From Sphagnum compactum (lineage: Eukaryota > Bryophyta > Sphagnopsida > Sphagnales), in contig OZ234493.1 in NCBI GenBank assembly GCA_965153455.1, positions 22,496,213 through 22,560,212 on the forward strand: 64,000 bases of DNA, given 5' to 3'. Of this stretch, positions 1-12,184 are shown piece by piece (positions within the stretch are counted from its first letter, which is position 1; every line of letters begins with the position of its first letter). Below the pieces are notes generated by a model. The model saw only the letters and a program-made list of their open reading frames with translations, ran no database searches and was not told where the DNA came from. Position numbers and translations under genes: made by a program.

Positions 1-717
1 CATTGTGTTACAATGTCATGACAACATTGTGTTAATAATTTATCAACATTTAACATTATTCACATTGTTAAAGTGTTGTAAAAGCATAGATACATGGAAG
101 GGGCAAGTTTGTGATGATGTTCATTAAAAAAAAGGTTGAAAGTTGAAAAAAAATAAAATTCCAAGAAATAAGAAATATTAGAACCTTCAAATTTATTTGA
201 CGAACATTTAACCATGTTTTTAATTTGACATTGTTATATGAAGAGGTTCATGAACTTGGATCCTACCTTCATAATTCAAGGATTTGACAATAGGGGACCA
301 CTTCTTTATCAAATTGTGGAATCATGAATGGAATGATATATTGTCATTCAAAACATGCATGTGCATTATATATATAAATATAACACCATAAAAATTGGAA
401 TTTAACCATAACAAGTTCAAGTTTCAACAATTTGCATGTTGATAGTTTAGCACAAAGAACCACCAAAAGTGTTCCAAATAAATATGGTCTTTTATAATAA
501 TGAGTGAATCTTGGTAAATTAGATGTAAACATATTCTACTTTTACAAGGACATGAACATATTCTTTTCAAGGACCCATCAACATCAAAACTTGCTATGAC
601 CAACATTTTAGTGAAATTCATTGAATTCATGCAAGAGATGAGAATGTAATGTTTCATAATAAGTACAAAAATATTATTAAATCTATATGATAAAATATTG
701 TTGTATGTTTGTATTAG

Positions 718-930
718 TTGTTCATACCTACCTCTTCCAAGCCTAATGACCTCACTCCCTTTTCCTACTCACCTACATGGATATGAAAAAACAAATTAAC
801 ATTGCATTTTCATATCCATGTTATGTATATTAAAATAATTTAATAATCTACTTCTTTCAAGCCTATTTACTTAATCACTTTCTCTTGTGCATCGACATGG
901 ACATGAAAAATTTGACATAAATAATGATGA
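718..930. repeat. Diverged tandem duplication, two units of about 125 bp
   Basis: The stretch beginning with a CTACCTCTTCCAAGCCTA-like sequence near 728 reappears, mutated, near 848. Both copies then run into an ACATGGAtATGAAAAA-like motif (about 774-790 and 894-910). The copies differ at many positions, so the duplication is old. Confidence 0.5.
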
Positions 931-1153
931 ATTATGAACTACTGGGAACCATATGGGAACATACCCAAAAAGAATGAAAAAGAGTAGGGGGAGGGTCAAA
1001 TTTTGTTCAATTTGGAACCTTGCCCTTTGCGTAAGGACATTACATTTGTTGTATCAAATAATTTAGGTTGAAAATTGAAAATTTGGAATTTATATTCAAA
1101 ATATTAGTTTAAAAAATTACACACCTAATGAATAAAATCCATTATTTGATATT

Positions 1154-1228
1154 AAATCATCTAGACAATGTGGTTTAAGAAATGTAGCAAGCACAAAAAA
1201 TGGTGTGAACACATTGTCTAGATGATTT
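1154..1228. repeat. Hairpin: perfect 19-bp inverted repeat
   Basis: Positions 1154-1172 (AAATCATCTAGACAATGTG) are the exact reverse complement of 1210-1228, separated by a 37-nt loop. It could be a remnant of a small foldback element. No target-site duplication was recognised. Confidence 0.8.
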
Positions 1229-1964
1229 TATTGCCTCAATTTAAAGATATTGGGGAGGCCAAGATATTTGTATATAGTTGTTCATTTGTGTCAATAATCA
1301 CACAAATGACGATAGCATAATTGATTTAGATACACCAAAATGTTAGTGAATAACTTGATTTTCATTCATGTGAGCCTAGATAAAAATTTATGATATTAAA
1401 AAAAACAAGTAATAAATTCATCTATGGTTTTTGTACAATTAATTGATGTTTGTTTGCTTGTTGTTGTTTTTTTTTTCAATTTTTGTGATGAAGTTGAGAT
1501 GGTGATCATCCATAAGCCAATTTAGCCAACATTTGACATTAACAGTATATGAAAGGAAAAAATAATGTCCTAATGTTTTTTGGCTACCTACTAGAATCAT
1601 GTACATAAATATCTCAATTTTTAAAGATTTATATTGAATTTTGAGGATTTTTTCTCAAAAAATCAATGAATTTGTTGGATAGAACATAGATTTTGTGTTT
1701 TATTACAAGGGGAAGAGGATTAAGTAAATGCATTTATTAGAAGACAAATAATCTTTCTTTCTTTTTAAATGAATGAAATGGCATTGTGTCAATTTAAACA
1801 TTTAATAAACTTTCTTTTATGTAGGTAGACAAAGAATCAAACAAATCATGAATAAGAAATGCATTCAAAAATGAAGAAAAAAACATTGACAAAGCATGAC
1901 AAATCATTTTACTCAAATCTAGATGTGTAAGTATTCTTCTTTAAGGGTTAATGTGCAATGAGTC

Positions 1965-2890
1965 ATATATTTTAGTTAAAATTTTAATTAGAAAACTAAC
2001 CCTCTAACATTATTTTCTTTGTATATTTTTTGGGTGTAATTTTTTTCCTACATATTAAAATGTAAAATTGAAGCAAAGATTTAAGTTAGATTTCTAAAAA
2101 ATAACTAGCATTTTGACATTACTTTCTTCGTAAAACTTGTGTGTAAATAAATGTTTTTAGAGATTAACCCATAAACATCAAGGCATACCAAATTGGGTTG
2201 CTCCAACACCATGCCACATTGCTTGTTGATTCCCAAACATGACCAAAAAACAATTGTGAATGGCATCATTGTGCATCTTTGATACATTTGCTATGAGAAA
2301 TCTTCCATTACAAGCGTGTGAAATTTTTTTGCATGAAAAGAATGGAGAAGAAGAGAAGCTCTAAGTTTCTTACTACCTCCTAAAAAAACTCAAGGAGGTG
2401 TTCAAGAATGTAAGGAAAAAGAAGTAATCGTGTTTCCAAATAATATCATATTGGCCTTTTATGTGGCATTTAATGTCATTTTCCTCTTGCGAGCTTCAAA
2501 CCATCCCTTTGGTGGTTGTTGTTTCTAAAAAAGAATGGTGAGAAGCCTTATGATGGTGATCATTACATTCTTTTTAGCAATTGTAGACTTGCTTGCTTGT
2601 TGGGTTGGCGATGCCCCTTTCTTTGCCCATTCTAATTCTTTTATATGTATAAAAGAAAAGGCTCGAAGTCCTCTACAACTCCACATAGTTGGGTTTTCCA
2701 AATGTTGATGTTTTATTTGATTTTGAAGCATATTTGTAAAGGTTGGTCCCTTATTAGAGTGGGACAATGTTAAATTAAAGGTTAATTTATAATTATTGAG
2801 GCAAAGATTTGAATTAGACTTTTTTAATAGAAAAACAATGAAGCACTTCGACATTTTTTATTCTTGTAAATTTTTTGGTGTTTGGTGTTT
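1965..2890. repeat. Three diverged copies of a ~80-bp motif
   Basis: Segments near 1965-2045, 2080-2160 and 2805-2890 share the order TTAgaTTT, TAAaaaaTAAC, CAtttTGACATTA, TTCTTcGTAaA, TTTggtGTgT. They look like old dispersed copies of one sequence. The family is not identified. Confidence 0.35.
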
Positions 2891-3099
2891 TAAAAATTAA
2901 TCGAATTTGAAAATGTGACTTTTTGTGCACCTCATATCAATCACATTTTTACCTCCTTTAAAATTTTCTTAGCAATTATTTTTTCCCTTGGGCTTTGCTT
3001 TCGAAAAGAATAATAAAAATCATATAAGCTTATAGTCTATTATAACATTGTTATGGCATATGCTACAAAATGCTTATGGGCTTTCTAGACAAAACAACC

Positions 3100-3475
3100 G
3101 TGTAATTTAAGGGTTTAAGGGTTTAAGCTTTTAGGTTAGGGTTTAAGATTGAACATAAGAGTTTGGGGTTTAAGAAAATTCTGTGTAGAAGAAGAAAGGT
3201 CGGCTTTTAGGGTTTGGTGTGGCACGCGTAGGCCAATGGTGTAATGGGTTTTAGGGTACTCACGACTTTTAGGGTTTAAGGAAACGCGGAGTTTATTAGG
3301 ACTCACGACATGTAGGGTTTAAGGCAATTCTGTGAACAACAAGGGTTTAAGGGTTTAGGGTTTAAGGAGATTCGGGTTTCAGGTTTTAGGGTTGAAGAGA
3401 CTCAGGACATGTAGGGTTTAAGGAAATTCTGTGGAGAAGAAGAAGAGAGCCAGGAATTTGGGTTGCAGGGTTTAA
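3100..3475 (+). promoter_or_regulatory. Telobox-like cluster upstream of the NYN/LOTUS gene
   Basis: The motif AGGGTTTAAGG, or its telomere-like form AGGGTTTAGGG, recurs about a dozen times over this stretch, at irregular spacing. In plants the telobox (AAACCCTA) is a known promoter and leader element of translation and growth genes, so a promoter role is plausible. A decayed interstitial telomeric repeat is the alternative. A few more copies appear at 4026-4046. Confidence 0.45.
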
Positions 3476-3511
3476 GGAACTCTCTCCTCTTGTCGAGGAG
3501 AGACTTTCAGA

Positions 3512-3514
<3 letters not shown>

Positions 3515-3545
<31 letters not shown>
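3515..3545 (+). repeat. (GA)n microsatellite in the leader of the NYN/LOTUS gene
   Basis: An uninterrupted GA run of 31 bases lies about 1.26 kb before the start codon. GA runs in plant leaders are known binding sites for BBR/BPC proteins. Equivalent runs precede two other genes in this window in the same sense orientation. Confidence 0.9.
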
Positions 3546-3548
<3 letters not shown>

Positions 3549-4807
3549 TTGGATGCAGCACCATCTTCTGAGAATTTGGTTTGGGTTCTGCAGTCCATCT
3601 GGTGGTTTTCATTTTCACGATTTTTGTTTCACCCCTTTTCGCTGCTTCCCATTAAGTTTGCAAACGTCGTTCGTTGCAAACAAAAATTCTGCAGCTTTTG
3701 GAGTGAAGAGATTGATGAGGGGAAAAAAAAACAAAGCATAAAAAGATTTGGAAATGCTTTGGATAAGGCTTCAACAACAACAACAACAACGGAAGCACTG
3801 ATTTGTCTCTGAAGACAAAAGAAAGAGCACGCTATGATAAAGTACCCATTTTCAACCCCGAAATCTGCAGATTGCTCTGTTGAAATCTTGGGAGTATGAG
3901 TCGGATGTAAGAGGGGAGAGAAACATTTTTCTTGGTTGAAAGAAACCACTTCGTCTTTGATTTCACAACTCGAGATGATCATCCAGAGATGATGATGATG
4001 TCTGAACAGACGCCAGAAGTTAGAGTTTAAGGCTTTAAGGGTTTAAGGGTATCGGTGTCTCAGTTCATATCCATAGAGCCCAGTTAGGGTTTCTTCAGAC
4101 CCCCTTTGTTGTGTGGACATGGGTTCTGATTTTGATCCATATGTGGTTTGGATCACTACAGTAACAATGCCTGCAATCTGGAGTCAATTGGACAAAGAAT
4201 GATGATCTGTGAATGGGATCAACTACTGGGTCACTTGTGCTGATGTTGATGAAGCTCCACAATCAAAAAATGAATGGAAGCAGCAGCAGCAAATTGTGGA
4301 TGTGTGGATTCAAGATCCCCTTTTGCAGATTGCTGTGGTCTGTCCTAATCCTCTGTTGGTAAGGTAAAAGACACAAACTCAGGTGTTGTCAGTCAGTATG
4401 TCAGCATTAGGCCTCTAGAAATCAAATTTCAGCAAGTGGGAGAGGGACTAAAATCTTTGATATATGCTCAGGGCTGGGGTTCAGAAAGGCACTCTGTGAA
4501 ATGAGGAAGGTGAAGCTGAGGAAGTGACTGTAATCTCATCTGGAGAAGTCTATTGGTTCTAGATGGAGATAGAGATCTTTGAGACATCTCCAGCCAGTTG
4601 GTCAGGGTCGATGAAGCACAGAAGCTCAATGTGGAATGGATATAAGACCACTGTAATGGCAGTGTCAGCTTGGATTGACCAAAAAGAGATGGAGTTAATG
4701 AAAGCACATTCTTCTCTGGCCTGTTTCAGCAATGGGTGACACAATCTCTGGGTTCATGCAATAGGAACAAGTTGAGGTGCCATCACTGTTTGTTCAATCT
4801 CCACACT
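3546..4807 (+). other. Probable 5' leader (possibly spliced) of the NYN/LOTUS gene
   Basis: This stretch is less AT-rich than the spacer. It contains (CAA)n at about 3770-3790 and small GCAGCA runs near 4280, and has only short open frames. A pyrimidine-rich tract ending CTGTTTCAG at 4729 looks like a splice acceptor, so the 5' UTR may contain an intron. Open reading continues upstream of the ATG at 4808 to about 4736 without another in-frame ATG. Confidence 0.4.
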
Positions 4808-7800
4808 ATGGTCACAGCTGTTTTATTTGGGGCATTAATGATGGCACTTCGATTTGGAAGTAAGAAGAGAGCTGCACAACTCCAGGATTGTGCTACTTTT
4901 TTCTCTCACAGCAGCACTGCTGTTCTCAGAGTCATGAGCCCTGGATTTTACCCTGGATATCACCATTGGTTTCATGTTAAAACCATTTACTCAGGAAAAT
5001 CTGCAACTGCACTGAGAGGTGCCAGATCCAACCTGGCACCTAGTTTGTTATCAGTGCAATTGTCAAGAATACTAGATCAAAGATCCTCTTTGAACTTCAA
5101 GCTTTGGACATCAACCCTGGTAGTACATTATGGTACAGGCAGTGATGTGGTCGCAAAGAAAAAAAGGGCACCCCCACATTTGTATGGTGCAGGATGGGAG
5201 CAAGGATGGGAAGATGTTCGTATTTCTGTCTGGTGGGATTTTGAGAATTGCCATATTCCAGTGGGGTTTGAAGTACACAAGGTGGGTTACAACATAGTTT
5301 CAGGGCTGCGGACAAGCGGTTTCAAGGGTCCAGTTTCAATTGCTGCATATGGTGATATACTGCAAATATCACGGAGTGCACAAGAGGCTCTCACCTCCAC
5401 TGGCATCCGCCTCTGCCATGTCCCTTGTGGTAGGGGACTATGCACTCTGTCCCTCTCTCTGTTTTATGAAGCTTAACCTTGAAACCTATGGTTCATCATA
5501 TAACAAATACAATCAGGAAAAGCTTATATATCTGATATCTGGGAGACAGCTCAGTGGTCAGACCTCCCAGAAATTCAATATGAAGTTAAAGACAGAATCT
5601 TGTCCAGCTACAAGAATCCTAGATTGGAATCGTTGTCATCAACCTAGCTAGAATGGGGGTTCATGGAGTAAAAAAGCCAGTATACAGTATGGGAACCTTG
5701 AGGCTTCTGAATCCGAACATTGAAGGGATGCACAATTGACATGCTTGATGTAGGCACTGGATCTTTCTACTTCTTGGAATTTTCCTTGTTATCCTGAGAT
5801 TTCTATCTTGTTTTCTGTGTTTTGTACTCACACAAGACCTCATGCCACATGCAGGAGGGAAAGATTCCACAGACAGAGCACTCTTGGTGGATCTCATACT
5901 GTGGACATTTGAACATCCCCCACCTGCACACTTGTTTCTTATATCTGGAGACCGAGATTTTTCAGACATGCTCCACAGGCTCCGGATGAAGAACTACAAT
6001 ATTCTGCTGGCGTGCCCATCTGGGGGTGTTGTGTCTCCTGCATTACTGGGAGCTGCTACTCATGTGTGGCGCTGGAATAGCCTTGTGAGAGGAGAAGGTC
6101 TGCAGGGTGCTTTTTCTTCTTTAGATCCAAAACCACCAGACATGACACCACCTCAAAACAATGGTGTACCTAGATCAGCACCATCAGACATGGTGCCACC
6201 TCAAAACAATGGTGTACCTAGATCAGAAGTCCCTCCTATTTCACCTCCAGCCTCTCCAGCCCAAGAAGAGTCCTCTACTTCTGCAATGCACTCAAAAGCT
6301 TGTGAACTGGACACAGCTGGCAAAACTGAGCAAAACAGATCTGTACGTGGGGTGCCAAAGTATGTGCTGCAGAAGCTTGAAAGGCTGTTTGACTCACATC
6401 CCAATGGCATTCTGCTTCATGATCTGCAAAATCACCTGATCCAACAGGGCATAAAATTTCAGAGGGATTTTTATGGGCATGGCCAGATTGTTCCATTCCT
6501 CCTTGCAATCCCAGAGGTTGTCAAAGTGGAGGGCCCTGTGAAGGATAAGAGGTCTTGGACCTATTTGCTCACTCCTACACAACGGAAAACATCATCAAAA
6601 CCTGACAGCAACACATTGGCAGATAAAGCTGACGGTAGTGGTGGCCAGCCACCAAGTCCTTCGCCTCAGGCTGATGTTTCTCATGAGAATCTTTTGTCAG
6701 CCGACAGGACTCAAATAGTGTCTGTAGAGGGATCTGGAACAGCACCTGCTGCACAGCAACCTGAAAGACCTCCATCTTCTTCTGAGAATGACATGGGATT
6801 GTCACCTTCACTACCCATGTCAATGTCTTCTGCTGGGAAATCAAAAGAGGAAAGTGGGATATCAAAAGATATTCACAATGTGAAACCAAAAGATTCTGCA
6901 TCCCCCCAGGTGCATCCACAAAGTTTGGAACTGAAGCCCATGCCCTCAGCCCCTCAGGAAGAACTAACACATCCCATGGATGGCTTAGGTTCATCACCAA
7001 CACCTGCAGTGCTTGTTGATGATGTCAGTCAAGCACACAAATCCTCTTTTTGGACTTCCTTCATTCAAGCAGTTCGGGGTTGGGTTCGAAGAAGGGAAGT
7101 CTCTGTTGAGCGAGGTAGATTCCATTCTACTGAAGTACCCATCAAAACATTTGAAGCTCATTGTCTCAGTTTAGCCAGAGGCTATTAGACATGTGTTGGA
7201 ATGTGTTATGGTTTTGGATTATTTGCTAATATGCTTTCCTTTTATATGTGCAGGTCAGTTGAGGATGAGAATCAGCAAAAGCGATGCCATTAGAGCTGGG
7301 ACAGATGCTGTAGTCCCAGAGGCTCACATGACAACTTTTAGGCCACCATCACATTCATCATCAGCCAGTAAGAGTCTGGGTGGGAATGATGACACTGGGC
7401 ATGGGTGTATTGGAAAGGTAGGTGAGGCTGAAGAGGCTAAGTCCAAGGAAAATGACAGACAGGCACTTGCAGGCAGAGGGAATGAAGGTCAGGCTGAAGA
7501 GCTAAGGTGTAAGGAAAAACTGAGTGAAGAATCGAAGCAGAATGTTGCCATCCCTGCTGCTGCTGAAGAGTCTAAAGGACCTACTAGTGAGAAGCTGGGT
7601 ACTGATGCCAAAGATGGTGATGCAAGTGTGTCTGTGAGTAAGCCAGAGCAACAAGATCCTTTGGAGGTCAGAAAAGCGTATTGGAAAGCACTGCTCTTTA
7701 GAATGGGAAGGATACAGACAACAGTGTCGTCCTCAAATCTGCCAAACACCTCTGAGTGTAAAGACTTGCATGTTAATGAGGAGGAACTTTGTAAGCAGAC

Positions 7801-10538
7801 ATGGAATGAGCTTCTTTCTCAGTCTGAGAAGGCCATACCACTGACTGAAGAATCAAATCCACTACTGCCACGGTCGGACACCAAACGCACCTGGAATGAC
7901 TTTTTCTTTGGACCTAAAAAGAGCGAGATTCATTCGCTGCCAAGTGTGATGAATGAACCAGTAGTAGTAACAACAACAAAATCTGCCACAGAGATCGAGA
8001 AGCGGCTTGTACATCAGACTGAAAGGAATGACACAAATTTGTCTCTTGATCCACCCTCAGATATGATGCCCTCTCTTTCTCAACAGATAAATCTAGCAGA
8101 CTTCCCTACTTCAAGTACTGAACTGACAAGCATGTCAAAGGTTTTGGTAAATGTGACTGAAATGCCACAGTCGCAGAAAAAGGATCCACAATCAGATGGG
8201 AAGATCACAGGTTCATCAGGATTAAGCTCTGCTGAAGAAAAGTCACAGTTGCAGAAAAAGGATTCACAAGCAGATGGGAAGATGACAGGTTCATCAGGAT
8301 CAAGCTCTACTGTGGTGGCACCTCCACCAGTGGCTGAAGGTCTTCTGACATCTCCATCTGCCTCTACTGTTGCTGAGCAGGGTTACCCCAGTTTCCAACA
8401 GTTTCAAGTGTGGCTTGGAGGTAATTGCTTCTCTTGTTTGGCAAAGGACAATGCTGCAAACATAATAGGTCCAATGCTCCTTAAGTGATTTCTGGTCAAG
8501 GCACCAATTTCAGCATTGGGTAGTTTTTCTTCTGCTTCTGTTTAATGTAGTCAGTAGCTTATCATGCTTGAAATGGAAAAGACCTGTCTCTCATGAGCAG
8601 TGTTGCGATGTAACAAGTTAAGGTTCTTCTTACTTACAATAATGTATGAACAGGTTTTTTGGAGCGATCTATTGCGCACAATCCAACTGTGCAGAGACGT
8701 GGGATGGACATCTCTGACATAAAACCAGCGTTTGAAAAGGAATTTGGGATGAAACTTGACCCTCGGGCTTATGGCTTCTTAAAAGTGAAAGAGCTGGTTG
8801 TTGCAATCCCTGACATTGCAGAAGTTGTCTGTCCTAGACATGAACAGGTGTTTCTGTTTCCAGTTAAAAGCTCTGCAATCAGAGGCACGGCAAAGAAGTC
8901 CCATCGGAACTTGAAGAATGACTGTGAGCAGCTTCTGCGGAAGCTGTTGTTGGAGAATCCTCAAGGCATTCCAGCCAGTAAACTGAAGCCAGCATTTGCA
9001 AGCCATTATGATTATGTGCTAGATCATCGCAGCGAAGGATACCCAAGACTCTCTGACTTGTTGCGACTGATGCCAGATGTTGTCATGATCACACAGAGTG
9101 CCACAGGGGTTCAGCTTCTTGCTGCTTCAAACCAGCTCCGTGCTGATTACTCCATCCAAACAGGAAGTTCCTTTGAACCTATGACAGAAGGACCTAAAAA
9201 TACTACCCCTGAAGAACTTACAGATGAAGGTGAGGAATCATCTTGTCTCCAAGAAGAGCTTCCACCCCAAGCTTTGGATGACCAAAGTTGTTCCACCATA
9301 CCCTCAGAACTTGAAGCACCTGGCTTAGCTCCCTTCAACCCAGGATCTCAATCTTCAAGCATTTGGGAGACACCCTTGAGCTCAAAGGAGTCACCTTTGA
9401 CTCAAGACCAACCTTGCAATAGATTGCAAGAGCCAGCTGGCTCCTGTCTGCTAGAGGAAACAGTTGCCAGAGATGAAGATGAAGGTTCCAGTGGTGCCCA
9501 GCATTCTTTGGTCTGCAAAGTTGAAACTACAATAGCAGTCAATGCACCTGATGACCCATCACCTCCTTATGTGAAACCTTTACCTGAGAAGTCTGTGTTA
9601 TTGATGACAGTGTCAAGTCCTTCAGAAGAGGTTGATGTTGAGAGATTGAGTGAAGAAACCAATGTGGCAGAAGATTTTCGATGGGACTCAGCAGAGTCAG
9701 TGATAGTGACCCATCCAGAGCATTTTGCAGGTGGAGCTCTTGCCTACTGTCCTGGGTATTGAAAAATGCTGCTTGTTGCATGTGAATGATATGGGTTGTA
9801 TCTGGACAAGAGTCTGATTGGTCTGGGTCTGTTTCTGCAGCGATACCTGAGGCAGCAGGAGAAGCAACGGATGAAAAACCAGTAGAGATTGAAGATTCTT
9901 TGACACAACCAGAAACTTTAACTTCAGGTGCTGTGCAATTGCATGGAGCTTGTCCAAATGCCACTGGTGGAGTCATTGCTGAGAAAGAAGAAACCTCCGT
10001 ATGGAATTCTAGTTCCAATGTCAGTGAAATTGAAGCAGATACTCCATCATCTTTGCAAGCGACTGAAAGTTCAGACAGGAGCAGCTTTTTGGAAGAAGAG
10101 CATTGCAGTACCGGTGAGGTAGCAAATGCTGTTGATGGAGACAATGGCATCTCTGGTGGTTCACAACCACTTTGTGGTGGGGATGCTCATGGTAGTTTTA
10201 CTACCCATGCAGGTGATAACAGTTTTGTCAACATTGACAATAGAAAGAATGACGTTAGTGGGAAGGATGCTTGTTACAATTCAAGTGAGGAACATATGCC
10301 ACCAGCCGAATCCTTGGCCATGACCAGGGAGGTGAGCAATACAAGTGAGTCAAATTTTGAATTCAGTGGTAGTGGAAGTTTGGAGAAAGTAGACACAGAT
10401 GTGATGGCTCCAGCTAGTACAAGTGGTCAAGAGGATCAGGCTCAAGAAGAAGACCAGGCCAATGATGTTTCCTCTGCACCTCCAATAGCAGCACCTAAGC
10501 CTGTAAGAAAAAGCCTGTGGCAACGCCTGTTTGAGTGA
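4808..10538 (+). CDS. NYN-domain nuclease with three OST-HTH/LOTUS domains (MNU/MARF1-like), 5 exons
   Basis: Inferred exons are 4808-5429, 5855-7114, 7254-8420, 8654-9730 and 9841-10538, giving 1607 residues. All four introns are GT-AG and phase 1. Residues ~135-275 form a NYN (PIN-like RNase) domain, with acidic residues in SVWWDFENCH (D144), GGKDSTDRAL (D211, D214) and ISGDRDFSDM (D240, D242). OST-HTH/LOTUS RNA-binding domains lie at ~373-440, ~1019-1088 and ~1102-1171. A long Ser/Pro/Glu-rich linker (whole exon 3) separates the first two, and a ~430-residue acidic tail follows the third. Family knowledge: Arabidopsis MNU1/MNU2 share this architecture and act in mitochondrial RNA 5' processing; animal MARF1 is also NYN-LOTUS. 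The basic, hydroxylated N-terminus fits an organelle presequence. The protein is much longer than the Arabidopsis relatives, mostly in disordered parts. Start uncertainty: ATGs at 4808, 4838 and 4841 are all possible. Confidence 0.88.
6133..6228 (+). repeat. 48-bp in-frame duplication in exon 2 of the NYN/LOTUS gene
   Basis: The block encoding DMtPPQNNGVPRSAPS is followed by a near-identical block, DMVPPQNNGVPRSE. The period is 48 bp (16 codons), so frame is kept. It lies in the proline-rich linker between the NYN and first LOTUS domains. Confidence 0.8.
8163..8318 (+). repeat. 78-bp in-frame duplication in exon 3 of the NYN/LOTUS gene
   Basis: Two adjacent 26-codon units share a QKKDpQsDGKiTGSSG core; the copies near 8166 and 8244 differ at only a few bases. 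The copy is in frame and lies in the disordered linker, which indicates growth by slippage or unequal exchange. Confidence 0.85.
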
Positions 10539-12184
10539 AGGCCCCACATTTGTTTTGTAGCATTTCAGTTTGTTATTTTGCCACTCGGATAATGAAATTT
10601 AATTCTCTGATTCATAATGACATCGCCTCATGTACTTGGCATGAAGGTGAGATTTCAAAAGGCTTCAATGTAAAGGCCATTATCATCAAGTGGCATGAAC
10701 CCCCTTGTGCACCGATGTCTTCAGCACTGAAATCATGATTGTTGCTGTTGACGCACATTGTTCTATGTTTTCAATTCAGTCTTGCAAGGATGATGTCTTT
10801 GGGATTTCATGAGGTACCCAATGATCTGATAGTATTCTCAAAAAGCTTCTCAATTTGTGGTTTGGGTATTCCGACAAGTACCAGACCTGTGATTGATGTT
10901 CTGTCTTAAGTAATTCTCAAGAGGGTGAGTTGGAAAAAACCAGACCCTGTTGAAATTGCCAATAATTTATCCCTGCTCTTGTTGAACATACAGTGCAATG
11001 CACTCCTAACTGTACATTCCAAATTTTATTGAGACTTTGTATTTTATACTTGATTGTTGAAATTCTGAAGTATTCAAAGTGGGATTGCTGGACCCTTTTT
11101 TCCCAAATAATCAAAATTTGTGACAAAATCTGCCCATCATTAGTGCGAGGAACAGGAAGTTCTGAGCATGGAAGTTGTCTAGCAAGCTTAAGCTTCCCAA
11201 CAGAATTGAAATTCAAAGTTCTTGAGATCCCAAACTGGAAAAGCTAGCATCTGGAACAATTTTCTTCGACGTTCAACAGGAGGTTAATGCTCCAATCTAA
11301 TCTTATTGGATACATATGCACTAACTACTAGGTATGATGATGCTCAAACAAAGCCTGTAACCCACTAAGTAAAAAGTTATGAGGAGCTTTAAGATCTCCA
11401 CAAATTCTGGAGCAACTGAGAAGCCAGTGATTTGTGTGGAGGCAATCCTAGGACTTTGCTGAATGTGAAATGCAAAAGCCATAGAAATTAGGTTTACATT
11501 TGAGCAATACCCAAAAGCTTAAAACTTGGGTCACTAACTTACCTTCTCCTATCACATTGATGATTTTATGGTTTCTCTAAGGGCGAATGTCTTCTTCCCA
11601 CCAATTTGGTCTCCAAAGTGCTTTCTTGTTGCCTTTGAAAAGCTTCCAATTACACATGCATCACATTGGTTGAACATGTGAATTTTGTCTTATGATCTCT
11701 TTCATGGGGGAGATTTGCCTTTGTGGGTGGTGGGTTTGAAAGTTTCCAAAGTTTTCTGAAGCTCTAGGTTTGCATGGCATCGACACCCAAGCTTGTTGTT
11801 GCCTTGTGCCTCTAGATTTGGGTTTTGCTGTTGTAGGATTTGGTGTTGTGTTTCTATTCCTCTTTCTTTGCAATTTTTATTATTATTGAGTACTTGTAAT
11901 TGTTGTTGTAATTACTCTTTTGTTAGGCTTAGGATTGTTGTCTAATTTTTTTGTTTCCTTGCACAAGTTCTTGCTCGGTTCAAGTCTTTTTGTGGGTTCT
12001 ATGTTCCTTCCAATTTTTGTGTTTTGAACTTTGAATATCACTTTCATGTACAATCGCCATTCTTTCTTCATGTTCCTATTGAATGATAAAATTTTCTCAT
12101 TGGATCCATCACATTGTTGTTCCTTCCTATTGAATGTGAAAGTTGCAATAGGTGGAAGAAACATTCCAGTTTTGTGTACACACC
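10539..12184. other. 3' UTR and spacer between the NYN/LOTUS and TLC genes
   Basis: The first few hundred bases probably hold the 3' UTR of the NYN/LOTUS gene. No convincing coding segment is present; the open frames between 10540 and 12180 show no family similarity. 11880-12184 probably holds the leader and promoter of the TLC gene, with TTATTATT and GTTGTTGTT runs. Confidence 0.5.

Larger units (their letters stand above)
1..3100. other. AT-rich intergenic DNA, no gene seen
   Basis: No reading frame here resembles a known protein, and the open stretches are short and biased to A/T. The region holds a diverged direct duplication (about 718-810 and 843-930), a 19-bp inverted repeat (1154-1228), and three weak copies of one motif around 1965-2045, 2080-2160 and 2805-2890. 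Its last part (from about 3100) passes into telobox-rich DNA ahead of the NYN/LOTUS gene. Confidence 0.6.
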
